Source: Phaeobacter inhibens DSM 16374 (lineage in GTDB: Bacteria > Pseudomonadota > Alphaproteobacteria > Rhodobacterales > Rhodobacteraceae). From it: a DNA stretch of 64,000 nt. The stretch spans positions 868,001 through 932,000 of the forward strand of contig NZ_KI421498.1 of the NCBI RefSeq assembly GCF_000473105.1, written 5' to 3'. Below are positions 36,210-44,802 of this stretch, in pieces (position 1 is the first letter of the stretch; every line of letters starts with the position of its first letter). The notes under the pieces were generated by a model that was not told where the DNA came from, did not search any database, and worked only from the letters and a program-made list of their open reading frames with translations. Position numbers and translations under genes: made by a program.

Positions 36210-37231
36210 CAGTGCCCTCCAGTCGGAGTAAACTCAGCCGCCAGCCGCCGCCCGGCAGCGTCATAATCTCTGGCAATCTCATCCACCAGCGCCCCGGCCG
36301 GACGCACATCCCTGATGGCGCCAATACCCTGACCCGAGCCCCAGATCTCTTTCCAAGCCTTTGGCTTGGAAGAGCCACCAGAGAAGTTCATCGCGCTTGC
36401 GTCAGCGCTCTCCAGATTGTCGGGATCAAGACCTGCGTTCTGGATAGAGCCGCGCAGGTAGTTCCCAGAAACCCCTGTAAATAATGATGAATAGACAATG
36501 TCATCCGCAGCGCTGTCGACAATCATCTGTTTGTAGCCCTGCTGCGCATTCGCCTCTTCTGTGGCGATAAACGGTGATCCTACATAGCCGAAATCGGCCC
36601 CCAACGCCCGTGCTGCAAGCAGTGACGGACCATTGGCAATCGCACCGGAGAGCGCAAGGGGGCCCTTAAACCAGCTACGAATTTCGCTGATCAGCGCGAG
36701 CGGTGATTGCTGACCGGCATGGCCGCCTGCCCCGGCAGCGACCGCGATCAGACCATCGGCGCCTTTTTCAATAGCTTTGCGGGCAAAACGGTTATTGATC
36801 ACATCATGCAGCACAACACCGCCGCAGCCATGGGCAGCGTCGTTCACCTCAGGACGCGCCCCAAGCGACGTAATCCAGAGCGGAACCTTCCAACGGTGGC
36901 AAATCTCAAGATCACGTTCCAACCGAGTATTGGAGCGATGCACGATCTGGTTCACCGCAAAAGGTGCGGCGGGACGATCCGGGTTGTCCTGGTTGTGGCG
37001 ATCCAGCTCTTCTGTGATCTGCTGCAGCCAGGCCTCCAGGAGTGGTGGTTCGCCATCCGCCTCACGCGCGTTCAATGCCGGAAAGGATCCAACGATGCCA
37101 GCCTTGCATTGCGCGATAACCAGCTCTGGCACCGATATGATAAACAAGGGCGCACCGATCATCGGCAGCCGCAGTCTCTGCAGGGCTGTTGGCATCGGCT
37201 GCCCACCCAGTGTGAGGCGAGTTTCCTTCAT
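36209..37231 (-). CDS. Nitronate monooxygenase (2-nitropropane dioxygenase) family protein
   Basis: A TIM-barrel FMN enzyme of about 340 residues. It has IGAPLFIISVPELVIAQ near the N terminus, the family motif AAGAGGHAGQQSP with the catalytic His, and GADFGYVGSPFIATEEANAQQGYKQ near the C terminus. These enzymes oxidise nitronates, including propionate 3-nitronate, but many homologues have other roles. The start at 37231 follows AAAGGA; alternatives are 37252 and 37195. It is translationally coupled to the phosphotransferase gene and divergent from a quinone oxidoreductase gene. Confidence 0.86.
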   Translation of the reverse strand: MKETRLTLGGQPMPTALQRLRLPMIGAPLFIISVPELVIAQCKAGIVGSFPALNAREADGEPPLLEAWLQQITEELDRHNQDNPDRPAAPFAVNQIVHRSNTRLERDLEICHRWKVPLWITSLGARPEVNDAAHGCGGVVLHDVINNRFARKAIEKGADGLIAVAAGAGGHAGQQSPLALISEIRSWFKGPLALSGAIANGPSLLAARALGADFGYVGSPFIATEEANAQQGYKQMIVDSAADDIVYSSLFTGVSGNYLRGSIQNAGLDPDNLESADASAMNFSGGSSKPKAWKEIWGSGQGIGAIRDVRPAGALVDEIARDYDAAGRRLAAEFTPTGGH

Positions 37232-37394
37232 TTCCAATCCTTTATCCAGCATATCTCACGCCGCTTCCCGGTCGGAAAACAGATCTATCGCAGAGCAGAA
37301 TTGCATTTCGCAATTTCATTGACAACGTAAGATCCGCACAGAAGACTTGACGTCACAACGCGCCCATTCGGGCATCATGACAGGACACTCAGCT

Positions 37395-38396
37395 ATGCAC
37401 GCCATGCTCTCAACCGCCCCCGGTGGTCCCGAAACCTTGCATTGGAGCGCGCAAGAGTGCCCCGAACCCGGCCCGCAGGAGGTGGTGGTCAAAATCCATG
37501 CCGCCAGCGTCAACTACCCGGATACGCTGATGATTCAGGATCTTTATCAGATCAAACCACCCCGTCCCTTTGCGCCCGGTGGAGAGATCGCGGGAGAGAT
37601 CATCGCGCTTGGTCGTGAGGTTCAGGACCACAAGATCGGAGATCGTGTGCTGGCGCTGACCGGCTATGGCGGCTTTGCCACTCATATCGTGATCCCGGCT
37701 GGCGCTGCGATCCAGATTCCGGATCAGATGCCCTATCTGGATGCCGCCGGGTTCGTCTTCACCTATGGTACGTCCCACCATGCCCTGAAGGAGCGCGCCA
37801 ATCTGCAATCGGGTGAAACCGTCCTTGTCCTCGGCGCCGCCGGTGGTGTGGGATCTGCCGCGGTCGAGCTGGCCAAAGCCGCTGGCGCACGCGTTATCGC
37901 AGCTGTGTCCTCCGCCGAAAAGGCTGCGTTTTGCCAGGAGATCGGTGCTGATGCCACGGTAATCTACGGCCATGCGCCGGACAAGGAAGATCAGATCAGT
38001 TTTGGAAAGAATATCAAAGCCCTGGCAGGGAAAGCGGGTGTGGATGTGGTCTATGATGCGGTGGGAGGTCCCTATGCGGAACCAGCCCTGCGCGCCATGG
38101 GGTGGCAGGGTCGTTATCTCGTTGTCGGCTTTGCAGCAGGCATCCCGAAAATCCCGATGAACCTGCCCCTGCTGAAAGGCTGCCAAATCGTTGGTGTCTT
38201 CTGGGGCGCGGCCGTGCAACGCGACCCAACGCAGCACCTGCGTAATGTGGGGGAGCTGTTCGAGCTCTATGGTAGTGGCAAGATCCGGCCCCGAGTACAT
38301 GCAACATATCCGATGAGCGAGGCAGCAGCTGCACTGACGGAAATGCAAAACCGCAATGTGCTGGGAAAGATCATCCTGACAAATACGCCTGAGTGA
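37395..38396 (+). CDS. NADPH:quinone oxidoreductase family protein (MDR superfamily)
   Basis: A 333-residue medium-chain reductase. The GroES-like N-terminal domain has VNYPDTLMIQDLYQIKPPRPFAPGGEIAGEI, and the Rossmann part has VLVLGAAGGVGSAAVELAKAAG. The structural and catalytic zinc ligands of alcohol dehydrogenases are absent, as in quinone/enoyl reductases. The ATG at 37395 is chosen because AGGA precedes it; upstream TTG and ATG starts exist. It is divergent from the nitronate monooxygenase gene and probably acts on an enoyl or quinone substrate in the same pathway. Confidence 0.87.
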   Translation: MHAMLSTAPGGPETLHWSAQECPEPGPQEVVVKIHAASVNYPDTLMIQDLYQIKPPRPFAPGGEIAGEIIALGREVQDHKIGDRVLALTGYGGFATHIVIPAGAAIQIPDQMPYLDAAGFVFTYGTSHHALKERANLQSGETVLVLGAAGGVGSAAVELAKAAGARVIAAVSSAEKAAFCQEIGADATVIYGHAPDKEDQISFGKNIKALAGKAGVDVVYDAVGGPYAEPALRAMGWQGRYLVVGFAAGIPKIPMNLPLLKGCQIVGVFWGAAVQRDPTQHLRNVGELFELYGSGKIRPRVHATYPMSEAAAALTEMQNRNVLGKIILTNTPE

Positions 38397-38599
38397 CACG
38401 GGCAAACCCACGCAACGTTAGCGATAGCTGGCTTGCATATCATTCTGAAAGATATATCAATATGAGCCAATTACAGGAACCTGACCGCCAATCGTGGATG
38501 CTGCCGCCCGTCGCTTGAGACCTGCGGCCAGCACATAGCCCTGCGGCCCTCTCCGCAACGCTGACGGCCAGGGCATCTTAAGAGCAAGTGGATATCGAT

Positions 38600-39049
38600 A
38601 TGCACAACATCCTGGTTTTGAACGGACCCAATCTCAACCTGCTTGGCACCCGTCAACCTGAGGTCTATGGCCGCGAGACACTCGCCATGGTCGAACAGCG
38701 TTGTGTTGAACACGGGCACTCCATTGGCCTCTCCGTGAGATGCGAACAATCGAACCATGAGGGGGCCCTGCTTGACGCGCTGCATGGCGCGCGCGGCGTT
38801 TACGCCGGTGTGATCCTAAATGCAGGCGCCTATACTCATACCTCAATTGCGCTGATGGACGCGATTTTCTCCATTGAGCTGCCCGTGGTTGAGGTTCACC
38901 TCTCAAACATCCATGCGCGTGAAGATTTTCGCCACCGCTCTTATCTATCGCGTGCGGCACTGGGACAGATCTGCGGCTTTGGCGCGCAGGGATATATTAT
39001 GGCACTGGACGCGCTCCGCGCCCATCTGGACGAAGACAACGCGGGATGA
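38600..39049 (+). CDS. aroQ: Type II 3-dehydroquinate dehydratase
   Basis: A 149-residue flavodoxin-like dodecameric enzyme removing water from 3-dehydroquinate (shikimate pathway step 3). Active-site features are LNGPNLNLLGTRQPEVYG with Arg18 and Tyr23, LNAGAYTHTSIAL, and VEVHLSNIHAREDFRHRSY with the catalytic His. The ATG at 38600 fits homologues; an in-frame GTG lies 12 bases upstream. It overlaps the following LuxR-type gene by 4 bases (ATGA), an unusual partner for aroQ. Confidence 0.93.
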   Translation: MHNILVLNGPNLNLLGTRQPEVYGRETLAMVEQRCVEHGHSIGLSVRCEQSNHEGALLDALHGARGVYAGVILNAGAYTHTSIALMDAIFSIELPVVEVHLSNIHAREDFRHRSYLSRAALGQICGFGAQGYIMALDALRAHLDEDNAG

Positions 39050-39801
39050 AACTTCGGGCCTATCTCAACTTTCTGTGTGGCGCACGGACGCTTGAGGAGT
39101 TGTGGCTGGAGCATGTCGAGCAGATGAAGGCCTATCGGTTTGATCGGCTGATCTACGGCTATACGCGCCACAAAACCAAAACCTCACTGGGCGATCCGGA
39201 AGATTTCGTCATCCTTTCAAACCATTGCGCGGAATATGTACAGGGGTTTGTCAATTCCGGTCTCTATTTCGACGCCCCCATGCTGCAATGGGCACTAAAC
39301 AACGAAGGGGCCGGCAGCTGGCGGATGGTGCAGGAGCAACTGGCGCAGCAAACGCTGACACCGCAGGCGCAGAAAGTTATCGATTTTAACAAGGCCATGG
39401 GCGTGCGGGCTGGCTATACGGTAAGTTTCTATTCAGCCTCTCAGCGCTTCAAAGGGGCAATCTCACTCGCGGCTGAGGAAGATCTGAGCCAGGATGACGT
39501 TGATGAGATCTGGGCGAAGGACGGGCATGACATCATATTGATGAACAATGTCGCGCATCTGAAAATCCTGACTATGCCCTACGATCCACCGAACCGTGGC
39601 CTGACAAAACGTCAGCGTGAGGCATTACAATGGGTTGGCGACGGTAAAACCACCCAGGACATCGCATTGCTGATGGGGCTGACACCCGCAACCGTAGAAA
39701 AACACCTGCGTCTCGCACGTGAGGCCCTCGCTGTCGAAACAACAGCCCATGCGGTCCTCAAGGCCGCTCTTCACAACCAGATGTACGTTATGGAAAATTG
39801 A
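39046..39801 (+). CDS. LuxR family regulator with autoinducer-binding-like domain (no adjacent luxI)
   Basis: A 251-residue protein with an N-terminal autoinducer-binding-type domain (about 1-165) and a C-terminal LuxR HTH (about 185-245, LTKRQREALQWVGDGKTTQDIALLMGLTPATVEKHLRLAREAL). The ligand region reads NSGLYFDAPMLQWALNNEG...SWRM, so the Asp and second Trp of acyl-homoserine-lactone receptors are represented, but the spacing DAP differs from the usual DPV. No luxI synthase is in the window, making it a LuxR solo candidate. It is translationally coupled to aroQ, suggesting a link between aromatic precursor supply and its regulon. Confidence 0.85.
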   Translation: MKLRAYLNFLCGARTLEELWLEHVEQMKAYRFDRLIYGYTRHKTKTSLGDPEDFVILSNHCAEYVQGFVNSGLYFDAPMLQWALNNEGAGSWRMVQEQLAQQTLTPQAQKVIDFNKAMGVRAGYTVSFYSASQRFKGAISLAAEEDLSQDDVDEIWAKDGHDIILMNNVAHLKILTMPYDPPNRGLTKRQREALQWVGDGKTTQDIALLMGLTPATVEKHLRLAREALAVETTAHAVLKAALHNQMYVMEN

Positions 39802-40190
39802 TAAAATCAAAAAATATACATTCCATAGATTGTTTAACGTATCTTTTGCAAATCCATTAACCTATTTTTCATAATTGGGTATGGAATTCATTACTTCCAG
39901 AATGCGCGAATTACATGCACAGTCACAATGTTCCGTGAGTGGGGCTTTGGCCTGGGACGGCGCAGGGCATGACCCTTGGGATTTCAAGGCTCTCTAACCT
40001 GTCCGGTCGCTGCGTGTATTGTTCCGCGCCAGCGCCGGGATATTCTGAGGGGCTCTGCAAAACAGCAGCGCCCCTCAACATTTTCAACCTCAGATACGTA
40101 TCATGATGTTACAAGGCCGCTCCATCGCCCCACGTAGCCCTTCAGATTGATCCGAGACCAACGCAGCGCCTGCGCGTCAGCGCAAAGAAA
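39802..40190. other. A+T-rich intergenic region after the luxR gene
   Basis: About 390 bases before the rpsB-tsf terminator with no credible protein gene. The first 100 bases are strikingly A+T-rich and contain a promoter-like pair TTGCAA (39846-39851) and CATAAT (39870-39875) at 18-base spacing; the right half is GC-rich and contains a stem at 40046-40077. The two together suggest a plus-strand small RNA (see next entry). Confidence 0.45.
39882..40085 (+). ncRNA. Candidate small RNA (promoter and terminal hairpin visible)
   Basis: The predicted start is about 7 bases after the CATAAT -10 element. The RNA would run roughly 200 bases to the stem TGAGGGGC / GCCCCTCA (40046-40053 with 40070-40077), followed by ACATTTTC, a weak T-rich end. 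There is no open reading frame with a ribosome site inside. The hairpin might instead terminate the aroQ-luxR transcript, so this is a candidate only. Confidence 0.3.
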
Positions 40191-40222
40191 AAGGCCGATG
40201 AAGCGATCGCTTCACCGGCCTT
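40191..40222 (-). terminator. Rho-independent terminator of rpsB-tsf
   Basis: Stem of 15 bp with one mismatch (40191-40205 with 40208-40222), read on the minus strand as a GC-rich hairpin followed by TTTTTCTTT, 33 bases after the tsf stop. Confidence 0.85.
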
Positions 40223-40255
40223 CCCATTGCTCAAACGAGCGCAGCTCGGACAGGA

Positions 40256-41131
40256 TTAGCCCTGTGCGGCCTTGGCAACCTCAGCGGCGAAGTCTTCTTT
40301 TTCGACTTCGATGCCTTCGCCCACTTCCAGGCGAACAAAACCAGTGATGGTCGCGCCTGCTTCTTTGGCGGCTTCTTCAACGGTCAGGTCAGGGTTCACA
40401 ACAAACTGCTGGTTCAGCAGGGTTGCTTCGGCGACGAATTTCTTCATGCGGCCGACGATCATCTTCTCGATCACCTGCTCCGGCTTGCCGGATTCGCGGG
40501 CGATGTCCATCTGGACCTGCTTTTCTTTCTCGACAACCGAGGCGTCCAGCTCAGCTTCGCTCAGCGCGGCGGGGTTTACAGCGGCGATGTGCATCGCAAC
40601 CTGCTTGCCGATCGCCTCGTCACCACCGTTCATGGCAACCAGAACACCAATTTTGCCCATGCCGGCAGTCGCAGCGTTGTGCACGTAGGACACAACGGTG
40701 TCGCCTTCGAGCGACGCCATGCGGCGGACATTCATGTTCTCGCCAATGGTGGCGATTTTGTCGGTCAGCGTGTCAGCAACAGTCTTGCCGCCCATGTCAG
40801 CCGCCAGCAGCGCGTCAACGTCAGCAACGTTCACAGCGGTCTTGGCGATGCCGGAAACCATTTCCTGGAATTCAGCGTTTTTGCCGACAAAGTCGGTTTC
40901 CGAGTTCACTTCGACAGCAACACCTTTGTTGCCCTCGACGACCACAGCGACCAGGCCTTCTGCAGCTGTACGACCGGATTTTTTGGCCGCTTTGGCCAGA
41001 CCCTTGGTGCGCAGCCAATCAACGGCGGCTTCCATGTCGCCATTGGTTTCGGTCAACGCCTTCTTGGCGTCCATCATGCCTGCGCCGGTGCTGTCGCGCA
41101 GTTCCTTAACCATGGATGCGGTAATTGCCAT
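40256..41131 (-). CDS. tsf: Translation elongation factor Ts
   Basis: A 291-residue EF-Ts, the nucleotide exchange factor for EF-Tu. The N-terminal UBA-like domain [35 protein letters not shown] and the core motif [17 protein letters not shown] are diagnostic. It follows rpsB by about 80 bases containing a hairpin, as in most bacteria, and ends at a strong terminator. Nothing unusual is seen. Confidence 0.97.
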   Translation of the reverse strand: MAITASMVKELRDSTGAGMMDAKKALTETNGDMEAAVDWLRTKGLAKAAKKSGRTAAEGLVAVVVEGNKGVAVEVNSETDFVGKNAEFQEMVSGIAKTAVNVADVDALLAADMGGKTVADTLTDKIATIGENMNVRRMASLEGDTVVSYVHNAATAGMGKIGVLVAMNGGDEAIGKQVAMHIAAVNPAALSEAELDASVVEKEKQVQMDIARESGKPEQVIEKMIVGRMKKFVAEATLLNQQFVVNPDLTVEEAAKEAGATITGFVRLEVGEGIEVEKEDFAAEVAKAAQG

Positions 41132-41162
41132 CTTAGGCTCTCCTCAATTCAAAAACGGATTT

Positions 41163-41184
41163 GGGGCAGGTGATACCCTGCCCC
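41163..41184 (-). promoter_or_regulatory. Hairpin between rpsB and tsf
   Basis: Perfect 8-bp stem GGGGCAGG / CCTGCCCC around a 6-base loop, with no T-run on the minus strand. It is probably a processing or attenuation site tuning tsf relative to rpsB. Confidence 0.5.
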
Positions 41185-41210
41185 TCATGTCAGTTCCGTG
41201 ACGGGACGGA

Positions 41211-41984
41211 TCAGGCTTCGGCAGCAGCTTCTTCAGCAACGGCTTCTTCAACCGGTGCATCTTCCAGTGCGCCGAGATCAACGCCTGCCGCACCCAGCTG
41301 AGCGGACATGCCGTCCAGAGCTGCGCGAGCAACCAGATCACAGTAGAGCGCAATCGCGCGCGCTGCGTCGTCGTTACCGGGGATGATGTAGTCAACACCA
41401 TCGGGCGAGCAGTTGGTGTCGACGATGGCCACAACCGGAATACCCAGTTTGTTGGCTTCGGCGATGGCCAGCGCTTCTTTTTTCACGTCGATGACGAACA
41501 GCAGGTCAGGAACGCCGCCCATATCACGGATACCACCGAGGGACGCTTCCAGTTTCAGCTGGTCACGCTCCATGCCCAGACGCTCTTTCTTGGTCAGGCC
41601 TTCGGCGCCGGACGCCATTTTCTCGTCGATTTCCTTCAGACGGTTGATCGACTGGGAAACTGTTTTCCAGTTGGTCAGCGTGCCGCCGAGCCAGCGGTGG
41701 TTCATGAAGTACTGAGCGGATTTCTCAGCAGCATCTGCGATTGGCTGAGCCGCCTGACGCTTGGTGCCGACGAACAGAACGCGGCCGCCTTTTGCGACGG
41801 TGTCACGAACAGCATTCAGAGCTGCGTCGAGCATCGGAACTGTCTGGGTCAGGTCCAGAATGTGAATGCCATTGCGCGAGCCGTAGATGAACGGCGACAT
41901 ACGCGGATTCCAGCGCTGGGTTTGGTGACCAAAGTGTACGCCTGCCTCAAGCAGCTGACGCATGGAGAACTCGGGAAGAGCCAT
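41211..41984 (-). CDS. rpsB: 30S ribosomal protein S2
   Basis: A 257-residue S2 with the opening [37 protein letters not shown], the coiled segment [20 protein letters not shown], and [48 protein letters not shown]. The C-terminal tail is acidic and Ala/Glu-rich, longer than in E. coli. AAGGAAA precedes the ATG. The ~120-base leader has a GC-rich stem at about 42054-42072. Confidence 0.97.
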   Translation of the reverse strand: MALPEFSMRQLLEAGVHFGHQTQRWNPRMSPFIYGSRNGIHILDLTQTVPMLDAALNAVRDTVAKGGRVLFVGTKRQAAQPIADAAEKSAQYFMNHRWLGGTLTNWKTVSQSINRLKEIDEKMASGAEGLTKKERLGMERDQLKLEASLGGIRDMGGVPDLLFVIDVKKEALAIAEANKLGIPVVAIVDTNCSPDGVDYIIPGNDDAARAIALYCDLVARAALDGMSAQLGAAGVDLGALEDAPVEEAVAEEAAAEA

Positions 41985-42169
41985 GTATCTTTTCCTTTTC
42001 CGGTTTCGTGCCTCGGCGGGGGTCTCAGAGCGAATGCTCCAACCGGCGGTCTGCCGGGGATGTCTCCCCCGGTCAGGCCAATCCCCACCTGCGGATTGAA
42101 TGGCGCGCGTATATGCCAGCGCTTGGGATTGCGCAAGAGCAAAAGTCTGACCGCCACCCCATGCGCCAC

Positions 42170-43033
42170 TTAGGTTATAGCGGTATCCTGCCCGTTTGGG
42201 GGCACATCGCCCGACCGAAGCGTGGTATGTCCCGCCCTGACCTCAGCCTCGCAAGCGGCGGCCAGAGCTTTGCGGTCTGGAAAGTCAGACACCTGAAGCG
42301 GATCATGATAGTGCAGAACAACCTGGCCCTGGCGCGGTGCCGCAAGGGTTTTCAACAGATGCGGGCCGAATTCCATGTCTCCCCACCAGCCGTAGAAACG
42401 TGGCTCTTCGCCATTGGGGGGGAGGAACACGACAGACACGGGCTGGATCGAAATGTGATCGCGCAGTTCGGGATGGAAAAACGCCGCAAAAAGAGTGGTT
42501 TTAAACGGCAAGACCCGCAAACCGTCGGTCGATGTACCTTCTGGGAAGAACAACAACTTATGGCCCAGAAGCAGACGTTTCTGAAACACCGCCGTCTGTT
42601 TCCGCGCCTCCCTCGCGTCCCGCTTGATAAAAACCGTGCCGGTTGCGCGCGCCAGCCATCCAATACCAGGCCAGCCGGCAACCTCGACCTTGGAGACAAA
42701 GTAAATCCGTTTGCGCGCATTCAGGGCAAAGATATCCAGCCACGATGTGTGGTTCGCCACCACCGCGCCGCGGTTGGTCATTAAGGCCCCCTTGGTGCGA
42801 AACCTCATACCCAGGACGCGAAACGCATTGCGGCAGACCCACTGCGTGATGAAGGGCGTGACGGGGCGGTTCAAGCCGCAAAGAGGACGTTCGACCAGAC
42901 GAACCAACAATAGGATTAGCAACCCGCCAAAAACCAATGTCCCCAGCACCAATCCGCGTGCAACAACCCGCAACCACCCCATAGCGGTGATCTCAATCGG
43001 AGGCGCGGCGTCTCCGCCTTCCCAGGTACTCAT
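42170..43033 (-). CDS. olsA: Lyso-ornithine lipid O-acyltransferase OlsA / PlsC family
   Basis: A 287-residue membrane-associated acyltransferase. An N-terminal hydrophobic helix (about 17-45) is followed by the HxxxxD motif in NHTSWLDIF and the FPEGTSTDG motif that binds the phosphate or head group. PlsC-family enzymes acylate lysolipids; the 4-base overlap with an olsB-type gene makes OlsA the best call, adding the second acyl chain to lyso-ornithine lipid. In some roseobacters OlsA also serves glutamine lipids, and general PlsC activity cannot be excluded. Confidence 0.83.
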   Translation of the reverse strand: MSTWEGGDAAPPIEITAMGWLRVVARGLVLGTLVFGGLLILLLVRLVERPLCGLNRPVTPFITQWVCRNAFRVLGMRFRTKGALMTNRGAVVANHTSWLDIFALNARKRIYFVSKVEVAGWPGIGWLARATGTVFIKRDAREARKQTAVFQKRLLLGHKLLFFPEGTSTDGLRVLPFKTTLFAAFFHPELRDHISIQPVSVVFLPPNGEEPRFYGWWGDMEFGPHLLKTLAAPRQGQVVLHYHDPLQVSDFPDRKALAAACEAEVRAGHTTLRSGDVPPNGQDTAIT

Positions 43034-43791
43034 GTGGTGCTCCGCCCTGCGCCATAGATCCGCTTTTGCCGCGCATTCATCCGCGCAGTGTCGAGCACAA
43101 GGCAGACATCGGTGGTATTGAACTCATGATCAACAAACGCGCCTTCTCCGACGCAGCCGCCAAGACGCAGATAGGCTTTGATCAGGGCCGGGGTGTCCAG
43201 CATCGCCTGACGGCGGTTCAAATCCTCTGCTGCGATCAGGTCCATCGACTGATATTCCCGCGCGACCGGGCGTAGCGCCTCAGGTGCCAGGTGGTTGTGA
43301 TAGAGCATCGACAGCGCATTCGCTAAGGGAGTGATCTCGGTCCCATGGAAGCTTGCGACACCAAACAGGATCTCAATATCATGCTCCGCCACATAGTCTG
43401 CCAATGCGGACCACAGATGGAACATGGCCGTGCCGCCGCGGTAATCAGGATGCAGGCAGGATCGCCCTAGTTCCAACAGCCTACGACCCGAAGCTGTCAA
43501 CTTCGAGAGATCATATTCCCCCTCAGAATAAAAATGCCCAGCCCGCAGGGCCTGATCGCTACGCAGCAAGCGATACACACCAACGACCCTGTCGCGCTCA
43601 AGATCCCAGAGCAGCAGGTGATCGCAGTACGCGTCAAAATGATCCCGCTCCAACCTGACATCGTGATCCACCAAAGCGCCACCACCGCCCAGCTCGATGA
43701 CAAAGACCTCGTATCGCAGCGCCTGCGCCGCGCGTAAATCCGCCGATGTCTGTGCCAGTTTGACCTGAAACGCAGGAGAACTGCCGCCCAT
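43030..43791 (-). CDS. olsB: L-ornithine N-alpha-acyltransferase OlsB
   Basis: A GNAT-fold protein of about 253 residues of the OlsB family. It transfers a 3-hydroxyacyl chain from ACP to the alpha-amino group of ornithine. Family features include AQALRYEVFVIELGG, LLELGRSCLHPDYRGGTAMFHLW, and GVASFHGTE. It overlaps olsA by 4 bases, giving the two-gene ornithine-lipid pathway. Phosphate-free lipids of this kind replace phospholipids under phosphate limitation in several alphaproteobacteria, linking it by theme to the Pho module at 20-27 kb, but I see no convincing Pho box here. The start is ambiguous (ATG 43791, or TTG 43806). Confidence 0.85.
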   Translation of the reverse strand: MGGSSPAFQVKLAQTSADLRAAQALRYEVFVIELGGGGALVDHDVRLERDHFDAYCDHLLLWDLERDRVVGVYRLLRSDQALRAGHFYSEGEYDLSKLTASGRRLLELGRSCLHPDYRGGTAMFHLWSALADYVAEHDIEILFGVASFHGTEITPLANALSMLYHNHLAPEALRPVAREYQSMDLIAAEDLNRRQAMLDTPALIKAYLRLGGCVGEGAFVDHEFNTTDVCLVLDTARMNARQKRIYGAGRSTT

Positions 43792-43896
43792 GACCTTGCT
43801 CAACAATGGTTTGCCTTGCGTGCAGCTAGCCTATAAGGCACGGCATGTGCAAGTTTCGTTCAAATTGGTGAACAGGCGTTAACCGTTCATCAACGC

Positions 43897-44082
43897 TTAT
43901 GACGGATCAAAGACTGGAATAAGGGCCACCTGAGCGCCGTTGAACACCACCTTACCCTGATCGGGGAAATTCACGGTGATCTTGCCGGCAGCATTGGACT
44001 GGACCTGCCCGGTGCCCCACTCGGGGTGGTCGGGATGGGTCACGAACATGCCAGGGGCAAGTATAGCGTTAAGGTCGTTCAT
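43897..44082 (-). CDS. DUF3553 domain-containing small protein
   Basis: A 61-residue protein whose sequence MFVTHPDHPEWGTGQVQSNAAGKITVNFPDQGKVVF resembles the CarD/UvrD-tail-like small beta-barrel of DUF3553. The same fold occurs at the C terminus of helicases such as PcrA/UvrD, where it contacts RNA polymerase; a role as a free-standing module is unknown. The ATG at 44082 is preferred over a GTG 15 bases upstream; neither has a strong ribosome site. It is divergent from chpT, only 29 bases away. Confidence 0.75.
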   Translation of the reverse strand: MNDLNAILAPGMFVTHPDHPEWGTGQVQSNAAGKITVNFPDQGKVVFNGAQVALIPVFDPS

Positions 44083-44111
44083 GCGTGAGGGGCCCACTTC
44101 GGAGGAAAGAT

Positions 44112-44708
44112 ATGTCAGTAGATAACGCTAATCTCGCGGCTTTGATAGGGTCGCGCATTTGCCACGACCTGATCAGCCCGATCGGCGCGATCAACAACGG
44201 GCTGGAACTGCTTGGAATGTCTGGGGATATGTCCGGCCCCGAGCTGGAGCTGATCTCCGACAGTGTGGCCAATGCCAATGCCCGTATCCGGTTCTTCCGG
44301 ATTGCTTTTGGCGCGGCCAGCGATCAGCAGATTAGCCGTGCCGAAGTGGTGTCCGTCCTCGAAGATATCGGCAAAGGGGGCCGGTTGAAATATCAATGGG
44401 CCCCGCAGGAGGCCTCCAGCCGGACAGAGGTGCGGCTCGCCTTCCTCGCGGCGCTGTGCCTGGAAACCGGCCTGCCCTATGGCGGCACGGTCAAGATCCT
44501 CTGTGCAGATGGCAAATGGACCGTCATTGGCGAAGGCAGCAAGCTGAATATTGATGATGATCTCTGGGCGCGGGTCAGCGGCGGCACCTCCTCGACAACG
44601 GTGACACCCGCGCTGGTTCAATTCGCCATGTTGCCGGAAGCTGCAAAAGATCTGGGCCGCACGGTCCGTGTGGAACAGACCCTGGAACGCGTCACCGTCC
44701 ATTTTTAG
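44112..44708 (+). CDS. chpT: Histidine phosphotransferase ChpT
   Basis: A 198-residue protein of the ChpT family. It relays phosphate from the hybrid kinase CckA to CtrA and CpdR in alphaproteobacterial cell-cycle and, in roseobacters, motility and gene-transfer-agent control. The phospho-accepting His18 lies in LIGSRICHDLISPIGAINNGLELL, the dimerisation helix, and the rest is a degenerate ATPase-like domain lacking ATP-binding boxes. GGAGGAAAG is an excellent ribosome site before ATG 44112. A CtrA-type site occurs elsewhere in this window (16.35 kb). It ends at a strong terminator shared with proA. Confidence 0.88.
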   Translation: MSVDNANLAALIGSRICHDLISPIGAINNGLELLGMSGDMSGPELELISDSVANANARIRFFRIAFGAASDQQISRAEVVSVLEDIGKGGRLKYQWAPQEASSRTEVRLAFLAALCLETGLPYGGTVKILCADGKWTVIGEGSKLNIDDDLWARVSGGTSSTTVTPALVQFAMLPEAAKDLGRTVRVEQTLERVTVHF

Positions 44709-44748
44709 TCTGGCCGCTGCTGATCCGGACTTACCGCTGAATATAATG

Positions 44749-44779
44749 AAAGCGCTGCAACCACTTGCAGCGCTTTTTT
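44749..44779. terminator. Bidirectional Rho-independent terminator
   Basis: Perfect 12-bp stem AAAGCGCTGCAA / TTGCAGCGCTTT around CCAC with a run of six T on the plus strand; lies between converging chpT and proA. Confidence 0.88.
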
Positions 44780-44802
44780 AATGTCAGACCGGTTCTTGAT
44801 CT

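Noticed and set aside
43807-43900. Possible Pho box upstream of olsB (CCGTCAT followed by weak repeats)
   Set aside because: Only the first 7-mer resembles the consensus; the following repeats diverge too far.
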